From NCBI RefSeq assembly GCF_029027405.1, contig NZ_CP093396.1, positions 682,001 through 746,000 on the forward strand: a stretch of 64,000 bases of DNA. Reading direction: 5' to 3'. The stretch comes from Sulfurimonas sp. (GTDB lineage Bacteria > Campylobacterota > Campylobacteria > Campylobacterales > Sulfurimonadaceae). Positions within the stretch are counted from its first letter, which is position 1. Each line of letters opens with the position of its first letter. A program made the translations under genes and the position numbers. Shown here piece by piece: positions 8,313 to 17,956 of this stretch. The notes beneath the pieces are model-generated. The model did not search any database and was not told the DNA's origin. It worked only from the letters and a program-made list of their open reading frames with translations.

Positions 8313-11303
8313 ATGTCACAAAATATACTATTTGAATATTTTAAAGAAAATATAAATGATGATATAGAAGTTTTAATATGTGAAGATTCATCAGAAGCTC
8401 GAAATTTACAAAGCGTAGCTAGTTTTTTTGCTAAAGAAGTTGTTGTTTTTCCAGATTTTCGTCCTAGTTATGGGGATGACTTGCGTGTTTATACTCAAGA
8501 AATATATCAACTTTTATCTGCATTAAAAGAATACAACGCTTCTAAAAAGAAACCATTAGTTATTTCTCCATTAAAAACACTACTTTTTAACCTTCCTCAT
8601 GAACCTTTATTGCAGAAAATAACAATAGAGTTTGGCTCAAATATTAATCTTAATTCATTTAAAGAGCAGATGCTTTTTTGGGGTTATAATTTTGTAGACA
8701 TGGTTCAAGTTGAGGGAGAAATATCATTTCGTGGAGATATTATAGATATATTTACTCCATCTTCAAAAATGCCTCTTAGAATTTCTTTATTTGACAATGA
8801 AATAGAACAAATAAAATATTTTGAATTAGAAACACAAAGAACACTTAAAGACGAACTTGATATTTTAGAAATATCTCCTGCTTTTTACTCTTTAAGCGAA
8901 GAAGAATTTAATCAAATGAATGAAAAGATTAAAAATAGTGAATTTGATTCTTTAGTAAAAGATATTGCATCTTTGGGTTTCTGGTATTTAGGAGATAAAG
9001 CTTCAAATTTCTTACAAGCAAAAAAAGTAAAATTAATTAGAAACTTAGACACTTTACTTGTAGATGCTTATGCTTTAAATGCTCCCGTTGTACCAAGAGA
9101 TAGTTTTAATGTTGATATCTTACAAAGTAGTGATAATTATAAAGAATTAGTTGTTACAGATGTACTTACTCTTTTAAAAGTTCATAAAGATAAAAAGATT
9201 ACAGTAATAGCTGCTAATGAAGCTCTTATGAAACAAGTTGGGCTATTTAGTTTGAGTGGTATAAAAGAAGTATATGCACCATATATTTTAAATATTGTAA
9301 CAAAAGATGAACTAATAATATCTTTAAATAAAGCAGATAAAGTTAGACGAAGAAGAAAAAGCTCCATAATGCTTGATGATTTAAAAGCAGGTGATTATGT
9401 TGTACATGAAGATTATGGAGTTGGAATATTTGAAAAAATAGAGCAAACAGAAATTTTGGGCGGTATTAAAGATTTTATAGTTATTAAGTATGTAGGTGAT
9501 GATAAAATCCTTTTGCCAGTTGAAAATTTAGATTTTATAGACCGTTATATAGCATCTGGTGGTTCTACTCCGATGCTTGATAGACTTGGAAAAGGAAGTT
9601 TTGGCAGATTAAAAGAAAAAGTTAAAAAACGACTTATGGAGATTGCTGGACAAATTGTTAATACAGCAGCAGCAAGAGAACTAATAAAAGCACCAAAAAT
9701 CAGCATTGCAAAATCACAGCTAAAAGATTTTCAAAAACTTGCAGGTTTTGAATATACTGAGGATCAGAGAAATTCAGTAGATGAAATAATATCTCAGATG
9801 TCAAGTGGACATATTATGGATAGACTTTTAAGTGGTGATGTTGGTTTTGGAAAAACAGAAGTAGCATTAAATACTATTTTTGCAGCTTTTAAATCAGGTT
9901 TTCAATCAGCTCTAATAGTTCCAACCACTCTCCTCTCGGCACAACATTTCCGTTCTTTAGATGAAAGATTTGCAGACTTAGGACTTTGTTATGCAAAACT
10001 TGATAGATTTGTAAGTACAAAAGATAAAAATAACATTATTAAAGGTTTAGCATCTGGTGAGATTGATGTTGTAGTTGGAACGCACTCACTTTTTGGTTTA
10101 TCTTTTAAAAATTTAGGTGTTGTCATAATAGATGAAGAACATAAGTTTGGTGTTAAGCAAAAAGAGAAAATAAAAGAAATTTATCATAATGTTCATTTAC
10201 TTTCAATGAGCGCAACACCAATTCCTCGTTCGTTAAATCAAGCTTTAAGTTCTATAAAAACGATGAGTCAGTTGTTAACTCCGCCGAGTGAGCGTAAAGG
10301 TGTTAGAACTTTTGTAAAAGAGTATAATGAAAAACTTATCAAAGAAGTTATATTAAGAGAGCTTCGCCGTGGTGGACAAGTTTTTTATGTTCATAATTCA
10401 ATAGATCATATGCCAATAAAATTTGGTGAGTTAAAAGCTATACTTCCAGACTTACGCATGGTCATGCTTCATTCAAAAATATCAGCTATTCAGACTGAAA
10501 AAGAGCTTTTAAAATTTGAAGAAGGAGAGTATGACTTGATGATAGCTACTTCTATTATAGAGTCAGGTATCCATATGCCAAATGTTAATACAATGATAGT
10601 TGATGGTGCAGATAGGTTTGGGATAGCCGATTTACATCAGTTACGCGGGCGTGTTGGGCGTGGACATAGTGAAGGTTTTGCATACTTTGTAGTACAAAAT
10701 AAAGATAACTTGACAGATGAGGCTAAAAAAAGACTATTGGCCTTAGAGTCTAACTCATTTTTGGGTAGTGGTTCAGTTTTGGCCTATCATGACTTAGAAA
10801 TACGAGGTGGTGGAAATCTTGTCGGAGATGCACAGAGTGGACATATAAAGAATATAGGGTATTCACTATATCTCAGAATGCTTGAGGACGCCATAAAGCT
10901 TCTAAGTAATACTATGGAGAATCACAAAGCAAAAGTTGATATAAAACTGAGTATATCAGCATTTATATCAGATGAGATTGTTAAAGAGGATAGACTTCGT
11001 TTAGATATATATAGAAGACTTTCTCAGTGTGAAGCATCTGTTGAAATTTATGAAATAGAAGAAGAAATTATAGATAGATTTGGAGAGTTGGATAATCCAA
11101 CAAAACAATTTTTTGAACTAATGGTTATAAAACTTTTAAGTTTAGATAAAAAAATAAAAAGTATTATGAATTATGGACAGAACATAACAATTTCATATAT
11201 TAATAACTCCAAAGAGAGTATAAAGTCAAATTCTAAAGATGACGACGACATCATAAAAGCGGTGCTTTTTTATCTTAGAAATAATAAACCAAAGGTGTTG
11301 TAA
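8313..11303 (+). CDS. mfd: Transcription-repair coupling factor Mfd
   Basis: ATP-driven translocase that removes RNA polymerase stalled at DNA lesions and recruits UvrA. About 996 residues from the chosen ATG at 8313, which has AGGAAAA just upstream. An in-frame ATG at 8271 would add 14 residues but lies inside a hairpin and lacks a ribosome binding site. Domains in order: a UvrB-like N-terminal part (EISFRGDIIDIFTP), then the CarD-like RNA-polymerase interaction domain (LKAGDYVVHEDYGVGIFEKI). The helicase core follows, with Walker A GDVGFGKTE, DEEH box IIDEEHKFG, SMSATPIPRSLN and motif VI QLRGRVGRG, then a C-terminal TRCF domain. Slightly shorter than the E. coli protein, as usual in this phylum. 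It follows bactofilin as in H. pylori. Confidence 0.96.
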   Translation: MSQNILFEYFKENINDDIEVLICEDSSEARNLQSVASFFAKEVVVFPDFRPSYGDDLRVYTQEIYQLLSALKEYNASKKKPLVISPLKTLLFNLPHEPLLQKITIEFGSNINLNSFKEQMLFWGYNFVDMVQVEGEISFRGDIIDIFTPSSKMPLRISLFDNEIEQIKYFELETQRTLKDELDILEISPAFYSLSEEEFNQMNEKIKNSEFDSLVKDIASLGFWYLGDKASNFLQAKKVKLIRNLDTLLVDAYALNAPVVPRDSFNVDILQSSDNYKELVVTDVLTLLKVHKDKKITVIAANEALMKQVGLFSLSGIKEVYAPYILNIVTKDELIISLNKADKVRRRRKSSIMLDDLKAGDYVVHEDYGVGIFEKIEQTEILGGIKDFIVIKYVGDDKILLPVENLDFIDRYIASGGSTPMLDRLGKGSFGRLKEKVKKRLMEIAGQIVNTAAARELIKAPKISIAKSQLKDFQKLAGFEYTEDQRNSVDEIISQMSSGHIMDRLLSGDVGFGKTEVALNTIFAAFKSGFQSALIVPTTLLSAQHFRSLDERFADLGLCYAKLDRFVSTKDKNNIIKGLASGEIDVVVGTHSLFGLSFKNLGVVIIDEEHKFGVKQKEKIKEIYHNVHLLSMSATPIPRSLNQALSSIKTMSQLLTPPSERKGVRTFVKEYNEKLIKEVILRELRRGGQVFYVHNSIDHMPIKFGELKAILPDLRMVMLHSKISAIQTEKELLKFEEGEYDLMIATSIIESGIHMPNVNTMIVDGADRFGIADLHQLRGRVGRGHSEGFAYFVVQNKDNLTDEAKKRLLALESNSFLGSGSVLAYHDLEIRGGGNLVGDAQSGHIKNIGYSLYLRMLEDAIKLLSNTMENHKAKVDIKLSISAFISDEIVKEDRLRLDIYRRLSQCEASVEIYEIEEEIIDRFGELDNPTKQFFELMVIKLLSLDKKIKSIMNYGQNITISYINNSKESIKSNSKDDDDIIKAVLFYLRNNKPKVL

Positions 11304-11396
11304 ATGAAACAAAATGTTTCTCTTGCCAAAGGCAAAGCTTTAGTGATAGGAATTTGTTTGTGGACTTGTTCGCAAACGAAGGAGACAGATAAATGA
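11304..11396 (+). CDS. Candidate 30-residue small protein between mfd and ymdB
   Basis: An ATG at 11304 follows the mfd stop codon with no gap, and the frame runs 30 codons to a TGA at 11394 that overlaps the ATG of the next gene (ATGA at 11393-11396). The product begins MKQNVSLAKGKALVIGICLW and continues TCSQTKETDK. It has a basic N-terminus, a short hydrophobic stretch and two cysteines, which vaguely resembles a short signal or lipoprotein-like leader (LWTC). Exact fit between two genes suggests translational coupling, but a 30-codon frame can also be chance. Two short inverted repeats lie inside it (TTGCC/GGCAA, GTTTG/CAAAC). I do not recognise it. Confidence 0.35.
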   Translation: MKQNVSLAKGKALVIGICLWTCSQTKETDK

Positions 11397-12202
11397 GAGT
11401 TGTTTTTATAGGCGATATAGTAGGTCGTCCTGGTAGAGAGATGCTTCGAGAGCATCTAAAGAAAATAAGAGAAGAATATAAAGTTGATTTTATAATAGCA
11501 AATTATGAAAATGCATCTCATGGCTTTGGAGTTACTGGAAAAAATGCAAATGAACTTATATCTTATGGTGTTGACTGCATGACAGGAGGCAATCACTCTT
11601 GGGATAAAAAAGATGTTGAAGCACTTTTTAATACACATGAGATACTAAGACCACATAATTATCCTGATGAAGTCGGTGGAACTGGTTGTAAGGTTTATGA
11701 TGTTGCTGGAGAAAAGCTTGGAGTATTAAACCTCATGGGACACTACTCAATGCCACTTGTTGATAATGCTTTTAGAAAGGCTAAGCAGAGTGTAAAAGAA
11801 TTAAAAGAGCAGGGTATTGAAAATATATTTGTAGATTTCCATGCAGAAGCGACAAGTGAAAAACGAGCTATGATGATGTTACTGCAGGGTGAAGTTAGTG
11901 GAATTATTGGAACGCATACTCATGTAAGTACAGATGACTTTCAAATAGCTAACGGAACAGCTTATTTAAGTGATATTGGTTTAACTGGCTGTAGAGACAA
12001 TGTTATTGGAATGGATTCAAAAGTTCCACTGAAGCAGTTTTTAACAGGATTGAGAGGACATTATGATGTTCCTAAAAAATGTAAAAAGATACTTCAACTA
12101 GCAGTAATGGATTTTAGTAATGGCAAATGTTCTAATGCTTTTAAATTAAAGTATTTTTGTGATGGACGAGTTCTAAAAACAGATGCTTGGCTTGAAGAAT
12201 AA
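11393..12202 (+). CDS. YmdB family metallophosphoesterase
   Basis: A 269-residue calcineurin-like phosphoesterase of the YmdB/TIGR00282 type, whose studied members hydrolyse cyclic nucleotides and have a dinuclear metal site. Metal-binding motifs are seen in order: GDIVGRPGR near the N-terminus, NYENASHGFGVT, GGNHSWDKK, DFHAEATSEK and GTHTHVSTDD. Length is typical (about 260-270). The ATG overlaps the stop of the 30-codon ORF by ATGA, and GGAGA at 11381-11385 gives a good ribosome binding site. In Bacillus YmdB affects biofilm and motility gene expression; the role in Campylobacterota is not known to me. It probably closes the long operon that includes mfd. Confidence 0.88.
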   Translation: MRVVFIGDIVGRPGREMLREHLKKIREEYKVDFIIANYENASHGFGVTGKNANELISYGVDCMTGGNHSWDKKDVEALFNTHEILRPHNYPDEVGGTGCKVYDVAGEKLGVLNLMGHYSMPLVDNAFRKAKQSVKELKEQGIENIFVDFHAEATSEKRAMMMLLQGEVSGIIGTHTHVSTDDFQIANGTAYLSDIGLTGCRDNVIGMDSKVPLKQFLTGLRGHYDVPKKCKKILQLAVMDFSNGKCSNAFKLKYFCDGRVLKTDAWLEE

Positions 12203-12253
12203 GATTCTAAAGGCAACAAATTTTTGTAACTGTTCAGGTAATACCACTAATAA

Positions 12254-12709
12254 TTAAGCAGTAATTTGGTGATATTTTTCATTTTTTAGATAAGTATTTA
12301 CCATTCTATGACGCATATTTTGTTCTTGTAATATTTGTATATCATTTGGAAGATTTATATCTATTTTAGGTGTTTGACTTTGTGCCATTTTTGGTTTTAA
12401 TAAAAATGAAAATATCTTTGAGTTGTTTGCATAAGCACTTTGTGCATTTTTTATTGCTTTATTTTTACTGTATTTATCTTTTGTTGTATTATCAAGGGCA
12501 TCTTCTAGTTTTTGTTTATTACTAAAAGCTTTGTAGTTAGAGATGTAATTTATTGGAAAGTTCTTAGTATTTGTTGACTCTAAAATTATGTTTTGAATAA
12601 GTTTAGAATCAAAAAAAGTTTTAGATGACTTTTCACTTCCACTTTTTTGGTCTTGAATTTTTTGGGTATTATTTGTATTAACATAAGTGTTATAAGAAGA
12701 CACAAACAT
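12254..12709 (-). CDS. Hypothetical protein
   Basis: A minus-strand gene convergent with the ymdB-like gene and divergent from the histidine kinase gene. I prefer the ATG at 12709 because GGAG lies eight bases upstream on the coding strand, giving 151 residues that begin MFVSSYNTYVNTNNTQ. In-frame ATG at 12739 and TTG at 12751 have no visible ribosome binding site. The product is rich in Asn, Lys, Gln and Ser, with no signal peptide, membrane segment or recognisable domain. The composition suggests a largely disordered or helical cytosolic protein. I do not recognise it; the absence of stop codons over 500 bases in AT-rich DNA is the main support for it being a gene. Confidence 0.6.
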   Translation of the reverse strand: MFVSSYNTYVNTNNTQKIQDQKSGSEKSSKTFFDSKLIQNIILESTNTKNFPINYISNYKAFSNKQKLEDALDNTTKDKYSKNKAIKNAQSAYANNSKIFSFLLKPKMAQSQTPKIDINLPNDIQILQEQNMRHRMVNTYLKNEKYHQITA

Positions 12710-12800
12710 AACACGACTCCACAGTAATGATTTATCCATATTATAAATCAAAATTACTTATATATATCTAAAAGAAAGTATTTAACGATATAATTAACTA

Positions 12801-15164
12801 ATGAATAAATTGAAGTTAATTTCACTTTTTTTTTTAATACTTTTTTTTGCAGAAGCATCAGCTACCATTAAAACTTTAAATCTCACAATAAACGAAAAAA
12901 AGTTTATAAAAAACCACCCAAATATAATACTAGGTACTGACAAAAGATGGGCACCTTATGTCGTAGTTGATGAAGAAGGAAAAATAAGTGGTTATGATAT
13001 GAATGTGCTAACTCTTATTAATGAGATAAGTGGAGCTAACTTCTCTCTTGTTGCTGGAGATTGGAATAAGATGAAAGCAAAGGCGAAAAGACAAGAGATT
13101 GATGGCTTAAGTACTGGTAGTGCTCATGAAGAAAGAGAAATATATTTAAATTTTTCAAATATTTATATAGAGATGCAAAAAATGTTAATAGTCTCTTCTG
13201 TAAATCCTAATAATATTCATACAGTAGATGACCTTGAAGATAAAATAATAGCAATACACAGTAGTAATTTAGTAGATGAAAAAATAAGCCGTAAATTTAC
13301 GAATTCTATTATTTTAAGATTTGAAAAATTAGAAGATGTAATTAGTAGTGTAGTAACTGCAAAAGCAGATGTAATGTTTGGTAATGGAACAACATTATAT
13401 GGGGCAAATAAAATAGGTTTACCATACTTAAAAAGAGAAGGTAGTTTAGATGAAAGTTTAAAACTTAGATTTAGTGTTAGAAAAGATTGGCCAGAAGCAA
13501 TCAGTATTATAAATAAATCTTTAAAGCTTATTGGTGAACATAAACTTTTAGAGATAAAGAATAGATGGTTTTTTAACAATAATAATGTATTTAACAAAAA
13601 TTTATCGGAAGTTGAATATGACTATCTTAAAAATAATACAAATCTAAATATTTGTGTCGACCCAAACTGGATGCCAATAGAAGCAATAGTGAATAATAAA
13701 TATGTAGGTATTGGTGCTGATATTGTAAAATATTTTAATAAAGAATTAAAGATAAATATAAGAGTTGTCAAGACAAAAACATGGAGTGAGTCTATAAAAA
13801 TGATGCAAAAGAGAAAATGTGATGTTTTAACTTTGTCTTCATCAATCAATAATAAGTTAAAGAACTTGAATTTTACATCATCATATTTTCAAGTGCCTCT
13901 GGTTATTGTAACAAGAAAAAATACACAAAGTATCATAGATATAAGTTTTATAAAAAATAAAAAAATAGCAATTATTAAAGATTATGCAATAAATGATATC
14001 ATTAAATCTAAGTATGATAATTTAGAAATAGTTGAAGTTGATAGCATGGAAGAAGGGCTAAATATGCTAAGGAATAATGAAATTTTTGCTTTTGGAGAAA
14101 ACGCTTTAACTATGCAATATTATTTTAAAGATAAGGTAGATGAAGAGTTAAAGATAAACACCTATTTTGATGAAAAACTCCAACTAAGTTTTGCTACAAA
14201 TAAAGAAGATAAAACTTTACATATTATTTTGAATAAATCGATAAAAAAAATTACAGATGAAGAAAAACAAAGTATTATAAATAAATGGTTTTTATTTGAA
14301 GATGAAAAAGAGTTTGACAATTCTCTTTTTTATAAGTTAATGGTGGTGTTTTGTATAATTTTTGTAATACTTGTGCTAAGAAGTAACGCTATAAATAAAT
14401 CAAATATTCAACTCCAAAAAAGAGTAGAAGAAGAACTCCAAAAATCACGAGATAAAGATAAAATACTTTTTCATCAAAATAAACTTGCTTCAATGGGGGA
14501 GATGCTAGAAAATATTGCTCATCAGTGGAGGCAACCTCTTTCTCAGATAAATTCTTCTGTACTGTTGATAGACACTGTTTTAAATGAAAAAAATAATATG
14601 AATCCAGAAATAGAAGAAAGACTTTTGGAGATTGAATCATTAACTAAATATTTATCAAATACAATAGACGATTTTAAAGATTTTTTTGATGAAGACAAAG
14701 ATAAAAAGACCTTTTCACTTAAAAGTATGATAGAAAAATCTGTTTATATTGTTAAAGGTGGATTTACAAAACATGAGATAGAAATAGAAGTGGATATTCA
14801 TAATTCTTTCATGTGTTATAGTTATGAGAATGAACTTCAACAAGTTCTAGTTGTAATTTTAAACAATGCAAAAGATTCCCTTGTAAATAGAAATACTTAT
14901 CAAGCCTTAATCTCTGTATATGTTAAGATTGAAGGAGATTTTTATATTATTGAAATTTATGATAATGCTGGAGGAATAGCTAAAGATATTAGAGATAAAA
15001 TTTTTGAACCTTACTTTACAACAAAGCATAAATCACAAGGAAGAGGGCTGGGTCTTTATATGGCTAAAAAGATTATTCATGAGAGTTTAGGTGGAAAATT
15101 GAGTTTTAGTAATAGAGAATTTGGTGCATGTTTTGAAATCAAGATAAAGGCTGGAACTGAATAA
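12801..15164 (+). CDS. Histidine kinase with two periplasmic solute-binding (SBP_bac_3) sensor domains
   Basis: A 787-residue inner-membrane sensor kinase. A signal/anchor sequence (about 1-22) precedes two tandem solute-binding family 3 domains: about 33-265, with LGTDKRWAPYVVVDEEGKIS, and about 275-500, with CVDPNWMPIEAIVNNKYVGI. Such domains in EvgS/BvgS-type kinases bind small ligands or respond to conditions. A membrane helix (FYKLMVVFCIIFVILVL) lies near 512-530, then a coiled coil and the kinase core. Phospho-acceptor H574 lies in NIAHQWRQPLSQIN, the form common in this phylum. The ATPase domain shows the N box NNAKDS and G boxes YDNAGGIAKDI and GRGLGLYMAKKI. It has no receiver or Hpt domain, so phosphotransfer is probably direct to the response regulator that overlaps its 3' end. 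The ligand is unknown. Confidence 0.9.
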   Translation: MNKLKLISLFFLILFFAEASATIKTLNLTINEKKFIKNHPNIILGTDKRWAPYVVVDEEGKISGYDMNVLTLINEISGANFSLVAGDWNKMKAKAKRQEIDGLSTGSAHEEREIYLNFSNIYIEMQKMLIVSSVNPNNIHTVDDLEDKIIAIHSSNLVDEKISRKFTNSIILRFEKLEDVISSVVTAKADVMFGNGTTLYGANKIGLPYLKREGSLDESLKLRFSVRKDWPEAISIINKSLKLIGEHKLLEIKNRWFFNNNNVFNKNLSEVEYDYLKNNTNLNICVDPNWMPIEAIVNNKYVGIGADIVKYFNKELKINIRVVKTKTWSESIKMMQKRKCDVLTLSSSINNKLKNLNFTSSYFQVPLVIVTRKNTQSIIDISFIKNKKIAIIKDYAINDIIKSKYDNLEIVEVDSMEEGLNMLRNNEIFAFGENALTMQYYFKDKVDEELKINTYFDEKLQLSFATNKEDKTLHIILNKSIKKITDEEKQSIINKWFLFEDEKEFDNSLFYKLMVVFCIIFVILVLRSNAINKSNIQLQKRVEEELQKSRDKDKILFHQNKLASMGEMLENIAHQWRQPLSQINSSVLLIDTVLNEKNNMNPEIEERLLEIESLTKYLSNTIDDFKDFFDEDKDKKTFSLKSMIEKSVYIVKGGFTKHEIEIEVDIHNSFMCYSYENELQQVLVVILNNAKDSLVNRNTYQALISVYVKIEGDFYIIEIYDNAGGIAKDIRDKIFEPYFTTKHKSQGRGLGLYMAKKIIHESLGGKLSFSNREFGACFEIKIKAGTE

Positions 15165-15840
15165 TACAAAAGAGAATTACTCAATTTTATATATTGAAGA
15201 TGAAAAAGAGATACGAGACAACTATGTTAGATATTTAAAAAACCATTTTATAAATGTTTATGAAGCAAGTGATGGTGAAGAAGCATATAAAATTTATAAA
15301 AGTAAAAAACCTCAAATAATGATTATAGATATAAATATACCTAAACTAAATGGAATAGAGTTACTTAAAAAAATACGAGAAGATGATTATACTACAAAAG
15401 CAATAATTTTAAGCGCACATACTGAAGTAAACTACCTCCTAGATGCAACAGGTTTAGGTTTAACAAAATATCTTGTCAAACCTGTGACAAGAAAAGAGTT
15501 AAAAGAGGCTTTGAGTTTAGTAATAGAAGAGTTAAGTAAATATAATATATCTTCAAAAAGAATCTTAATCTTAAAAAATGGTTATAAATGGGATTATGAA
15601 AAAGAAGAACTTAATGCAAAAGAGAATATACCCTTAACAGATAAAGAAAGACGGATTTTATCACTATTTTTTTCAAATACAAATATGACTTATAGTTATG
15701 ATGAGATTATAGGAAACATTTGGTACAATTATGATGATAGAGTAGGGGCATTAAAAACAATCATAAAAAATCTAAGAAAAAAATTACCAAAAGAAACTAT
15801 AAAAAATGTATTTGGAGTAGGTTATACTATAAAAGTATGA
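15157..15840 (+). CDS. OmpR/PhoB-type response regulator (probable CTG start)
   Basis: Partner of the upstream kinase. The first ATG in this frame (15319) would remove half the receiver domain, but the frame is open upstream to a stop at 15145. It encodes a normal receiver beginning NNTKENYSILYIEDEKEIRD. The only plausible initiator there is CTG at 15157 (or 15151), with AAAGG at 15146-15150 in position, overlapping the kinase stop by 8 nt. From 15157 the protein has 227 residues. The acidic pair ED, phospho-acceptor D58 (IIDINIPKLNG) and conserved lysine (YLVKPV) are present. A C-terminal winged helix follows, with TDKERRILSLFF and VGALKTIIKNLRKKLP. Target genes may include the secretion locus 100 bases downstream; that is inference from position only. 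Confidence 0.88.
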   Translation: MNNTKENYSILYIEDEKEIRDNYVRYLKNHFINVYEASDGEEAYKIYKSKKPQIMIIDINIPKLNGIELLKKIREDDYTTKAIILSAHTEVNYLLDATGLGLTKYLVKPVTRKELKEALSLVIEELSKYNISSKRILILKNGYKWDYEKEELNAKENIPLTDKERRILSLFFSNTNMTYSYDEIIGNIWYNYDDRVGALKTIIKNLRKKLPKETIKNVFGVGYTIKV

Positions 15841-15937
15841 CAAAATTAGTATAAAGAATGTTAAAACTCACTACTTCCTCACTATTCTTAGTTACTATAT
15901 TATTTATATATAGGAATATAACAAAAAGGTATAAATA

Positions 15938-17956
15938 ATGTTAAAAAAATCTTTTATCGTCTTTAGTGTAGCAAGTTTTATATTTTCATCATCACTTTTT
16001 GGCTTAAGTCTTAAAGAAAGTGTGGTTGAAGTGTTAAATACAAATCCAGTTATTCAGGAAAGATTGAAAAACTTTAGAGCTACACAACAAGACTTAAATA
16101 TCGCAAATGCAGAGTATTATCCACAGCTTGACTTTAGAGTGGTTGTAGGGTTTAATAAAGCAGGAGCATTAAAAAATGGAGATAACTCAGATTATAGCCA
16201 TAATATAATTGAACAAGACTATGGAAACTATGAAACTTCTCTGACTTTAACTCAAAATCTTTTTGATGGTTTTGGTACTACTCATAGAGTGAATTATGAA
16301 GAAACTAGAATTTTAGCATCTGCTTACAATTACATAGAAAAATCTAATGACATTGTTTTTAAAATGGTTGATGCTTATGTAAGCGTAATGCGCTCTCATG
16401 AACTTACTCAAACAGCTAGAGAAAATGTGCAGATAAATGAAATTATCTATAAGAAAGTTAAAGATTTATTTGATTCAGGCTTAACAACTGACTCTGAAGT
16501 TAAAAAAATTCAGTCTTCACGTTCACTTGCTCGTTCAAACCTAATAGTACAAAAAAATAATGCAAGAGATTCAGAATACTTCTTTAGAAGAGTTTTAGGT
16601 CGTATGCCAACAGTTCATGAAATGAAAAGACCAAACTTTAATATAGTGATGCCAGAAAGTGTAGAAAGAGCGGCCCTGTATTCTATCGAGCACAATCCAT
16701 CACTCCTAGTTAGCAGATATAACATCAAAGGTGCGCAGGAATTATATAAACAACGCAAAAAAGATTACTTACCGAAGGTTGATTTAGAAATAAGCCAGTT
16801 TTATAATGATGTTGAAACACGAAATGCATTTGATTCTCCAGATGATAGATTTCGTGCTCGTTTAGTTCTTAACTATAACATTTTTCGTGGTGGAGCAGAT
16901 AAGGCTAATGTTCAAAAGCATTTAAGTAAAATAAATCAAGAAATAGAGCGTAAAAGAGATTTAAAGCGTCAAGTAATTGAAGGTTTAGACCTTTCTTGGA
17001 ATGCTTACAAAATGATTGACGAACAACTAAAAGACTTAAGAGAATATAGTGGATTTTCAGAAAGCACATTAAAGTTATATGAAGAAGAATATGATTTAGG
17101 TCGTCGTTCTTTACTTGACCTTTTAGCATCTCAAAATGATGTTATAAACGCTAGAAGTCAAATTATAACTGCTGAGTATGATCAACTATTTGCAAAGTAT
17201 CGTATTTTAGATGCTATGGGACTATTAGTTACTGCAATAGTTGGTGATGCTAATAATTATGCAGCAAAAGTAAATTTATATAGTGAAAATGAGGCTTTAG
17301 AAATTTTAGATACTCTTCCTGTCAACCTAGATTCTGATAGTGATGAAATTCCTGATAACTTAGATCTTTGTGACAACTCTTTAAAAGAGAACAATATTAT
17401 GCCTTATGGCTGTAAAAAAATTATGAGAGATAGCGATAGTGACGGCGTGATAGATGCGAAAGATTCTTGTTTACTTACGCCAATAAATGCAAAAGTTTCT
17501 CCAGATGGTTGTGCACTTGATAGTGATTTTGATGGTGTTAAAGATTATGCTGATAAATGTCCTAAAACACCTTTTGGTTATACGGCTGATGAAAAAGGAT
17601 GCACAATATCTTTGAGTTTGAGAATTAATTTTTTAGCAAGAAGTTCAAAAGTTCCAAGTGACTCAAAACAAGAGATAGATGAGTTAGTTGGATTTTTAAA
17701 GGAAAATTCAGACTACAAAGTTCATATTATAGGACATACTAATAATATAGGTGATTCTGAGGAAAATTTTAAACTTTCAGATAAAAGATCAAAGGCAATA
17801 AAAAAAGCTTTGCAAGATCAAGGTGTTGAGTCACAAAGACTTAGCAGTGAAGGGCGTGGGGAAGATGATCCCATAGCTAGTAATGAAACAGCCGAAGGCT
17901 TAAACTTAAATCGTCGGGTTGAGATTGAATTAAGTAAAAGAAGTGAGGAAATATAA
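15938..17956 (+). CDS. TolC family outer-membrane channel fused to thrombospondin-3 repeats and an OmpA domain
   Basis: A 672-residue outer-membrane component of a type I secretion system. A signal peptide (about 1-24, ending SSSLFG) is followed by a TolC/AggA-type efflux domain (about 25-430), with SLTLTQNLFDGFGT and LVLNYNIFRGGADKANV as typical strands. Residues about 445-550 hold Asp-rich thrombospondin type 3 calcium-binding repeats (DSDSDGVIDAKDSC, DSDFDGVKDYADKC). Residues about 555-670 form an OmpA peptidoglycan-binding domain with IIGHTNNIGDSEENFKLSDK and NRRVEIELS. The fusion would fix the exit channel to the cell wall. The stop overlaps the next start by one base. The fusion is unusual compared with plain TolC, but the channel assignment is firm. 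Confidence 0.9.
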   Translation: MLKKSFIVFSVASFIFSSSLFGLSLKESVVEVLNTNPVIQERLKNFRATQQDLNIANAEYYPQLDFRVVVGFNKAGALKNGDNSDYSHNIIEQDYGNYETSLTLTQNLFDGFGTTHRVNYEETRILASAYNYIEKSNDIVFKMVDAYVSVMRSHELTQTARENVQINEIIYKKVKDLFDSGLTTDSEVKKIQSSRSLARSNLIVQKNNARDSEYFFRRVLGRMPTVHEMKRPNFNIVMPESVERAALYSIEHNPSLLVSRYNIKGAQELYKQRKKDYLPKVDLEISQFYNDVETRNAFDSPDDRFRARLVLNYNIFRGGADKANVQKHLSKINQEIERKRDLKRQVIEGLDLSWNAYKMIDEQLKDLREYSGFSESTLKLYEEEYDLGRRSLLDLLASQNDVINARSQIITAEYDQLFAKYRILDAMGLLVTAIVGDANNYAAKVNLYSENEALEILDTLPVNLDSDSDEIPDNLDLCDNSLKENNIMPYGCKKIMRDSDSDGVIDAKDSCLLTPINAKVSPDGCALDSDFDGVKDYADKCPKTPFGYTADEKGCTISLSLRINFLARSSKVPSDSKQEIDELVGFLKENSDYKVHIIGHTNNIGDSEENFKLSDKRSKAIKKALQDQGVESQRLSSEGRGEDDPIASNETAEGLNLNRRVEIELSKRSEEI

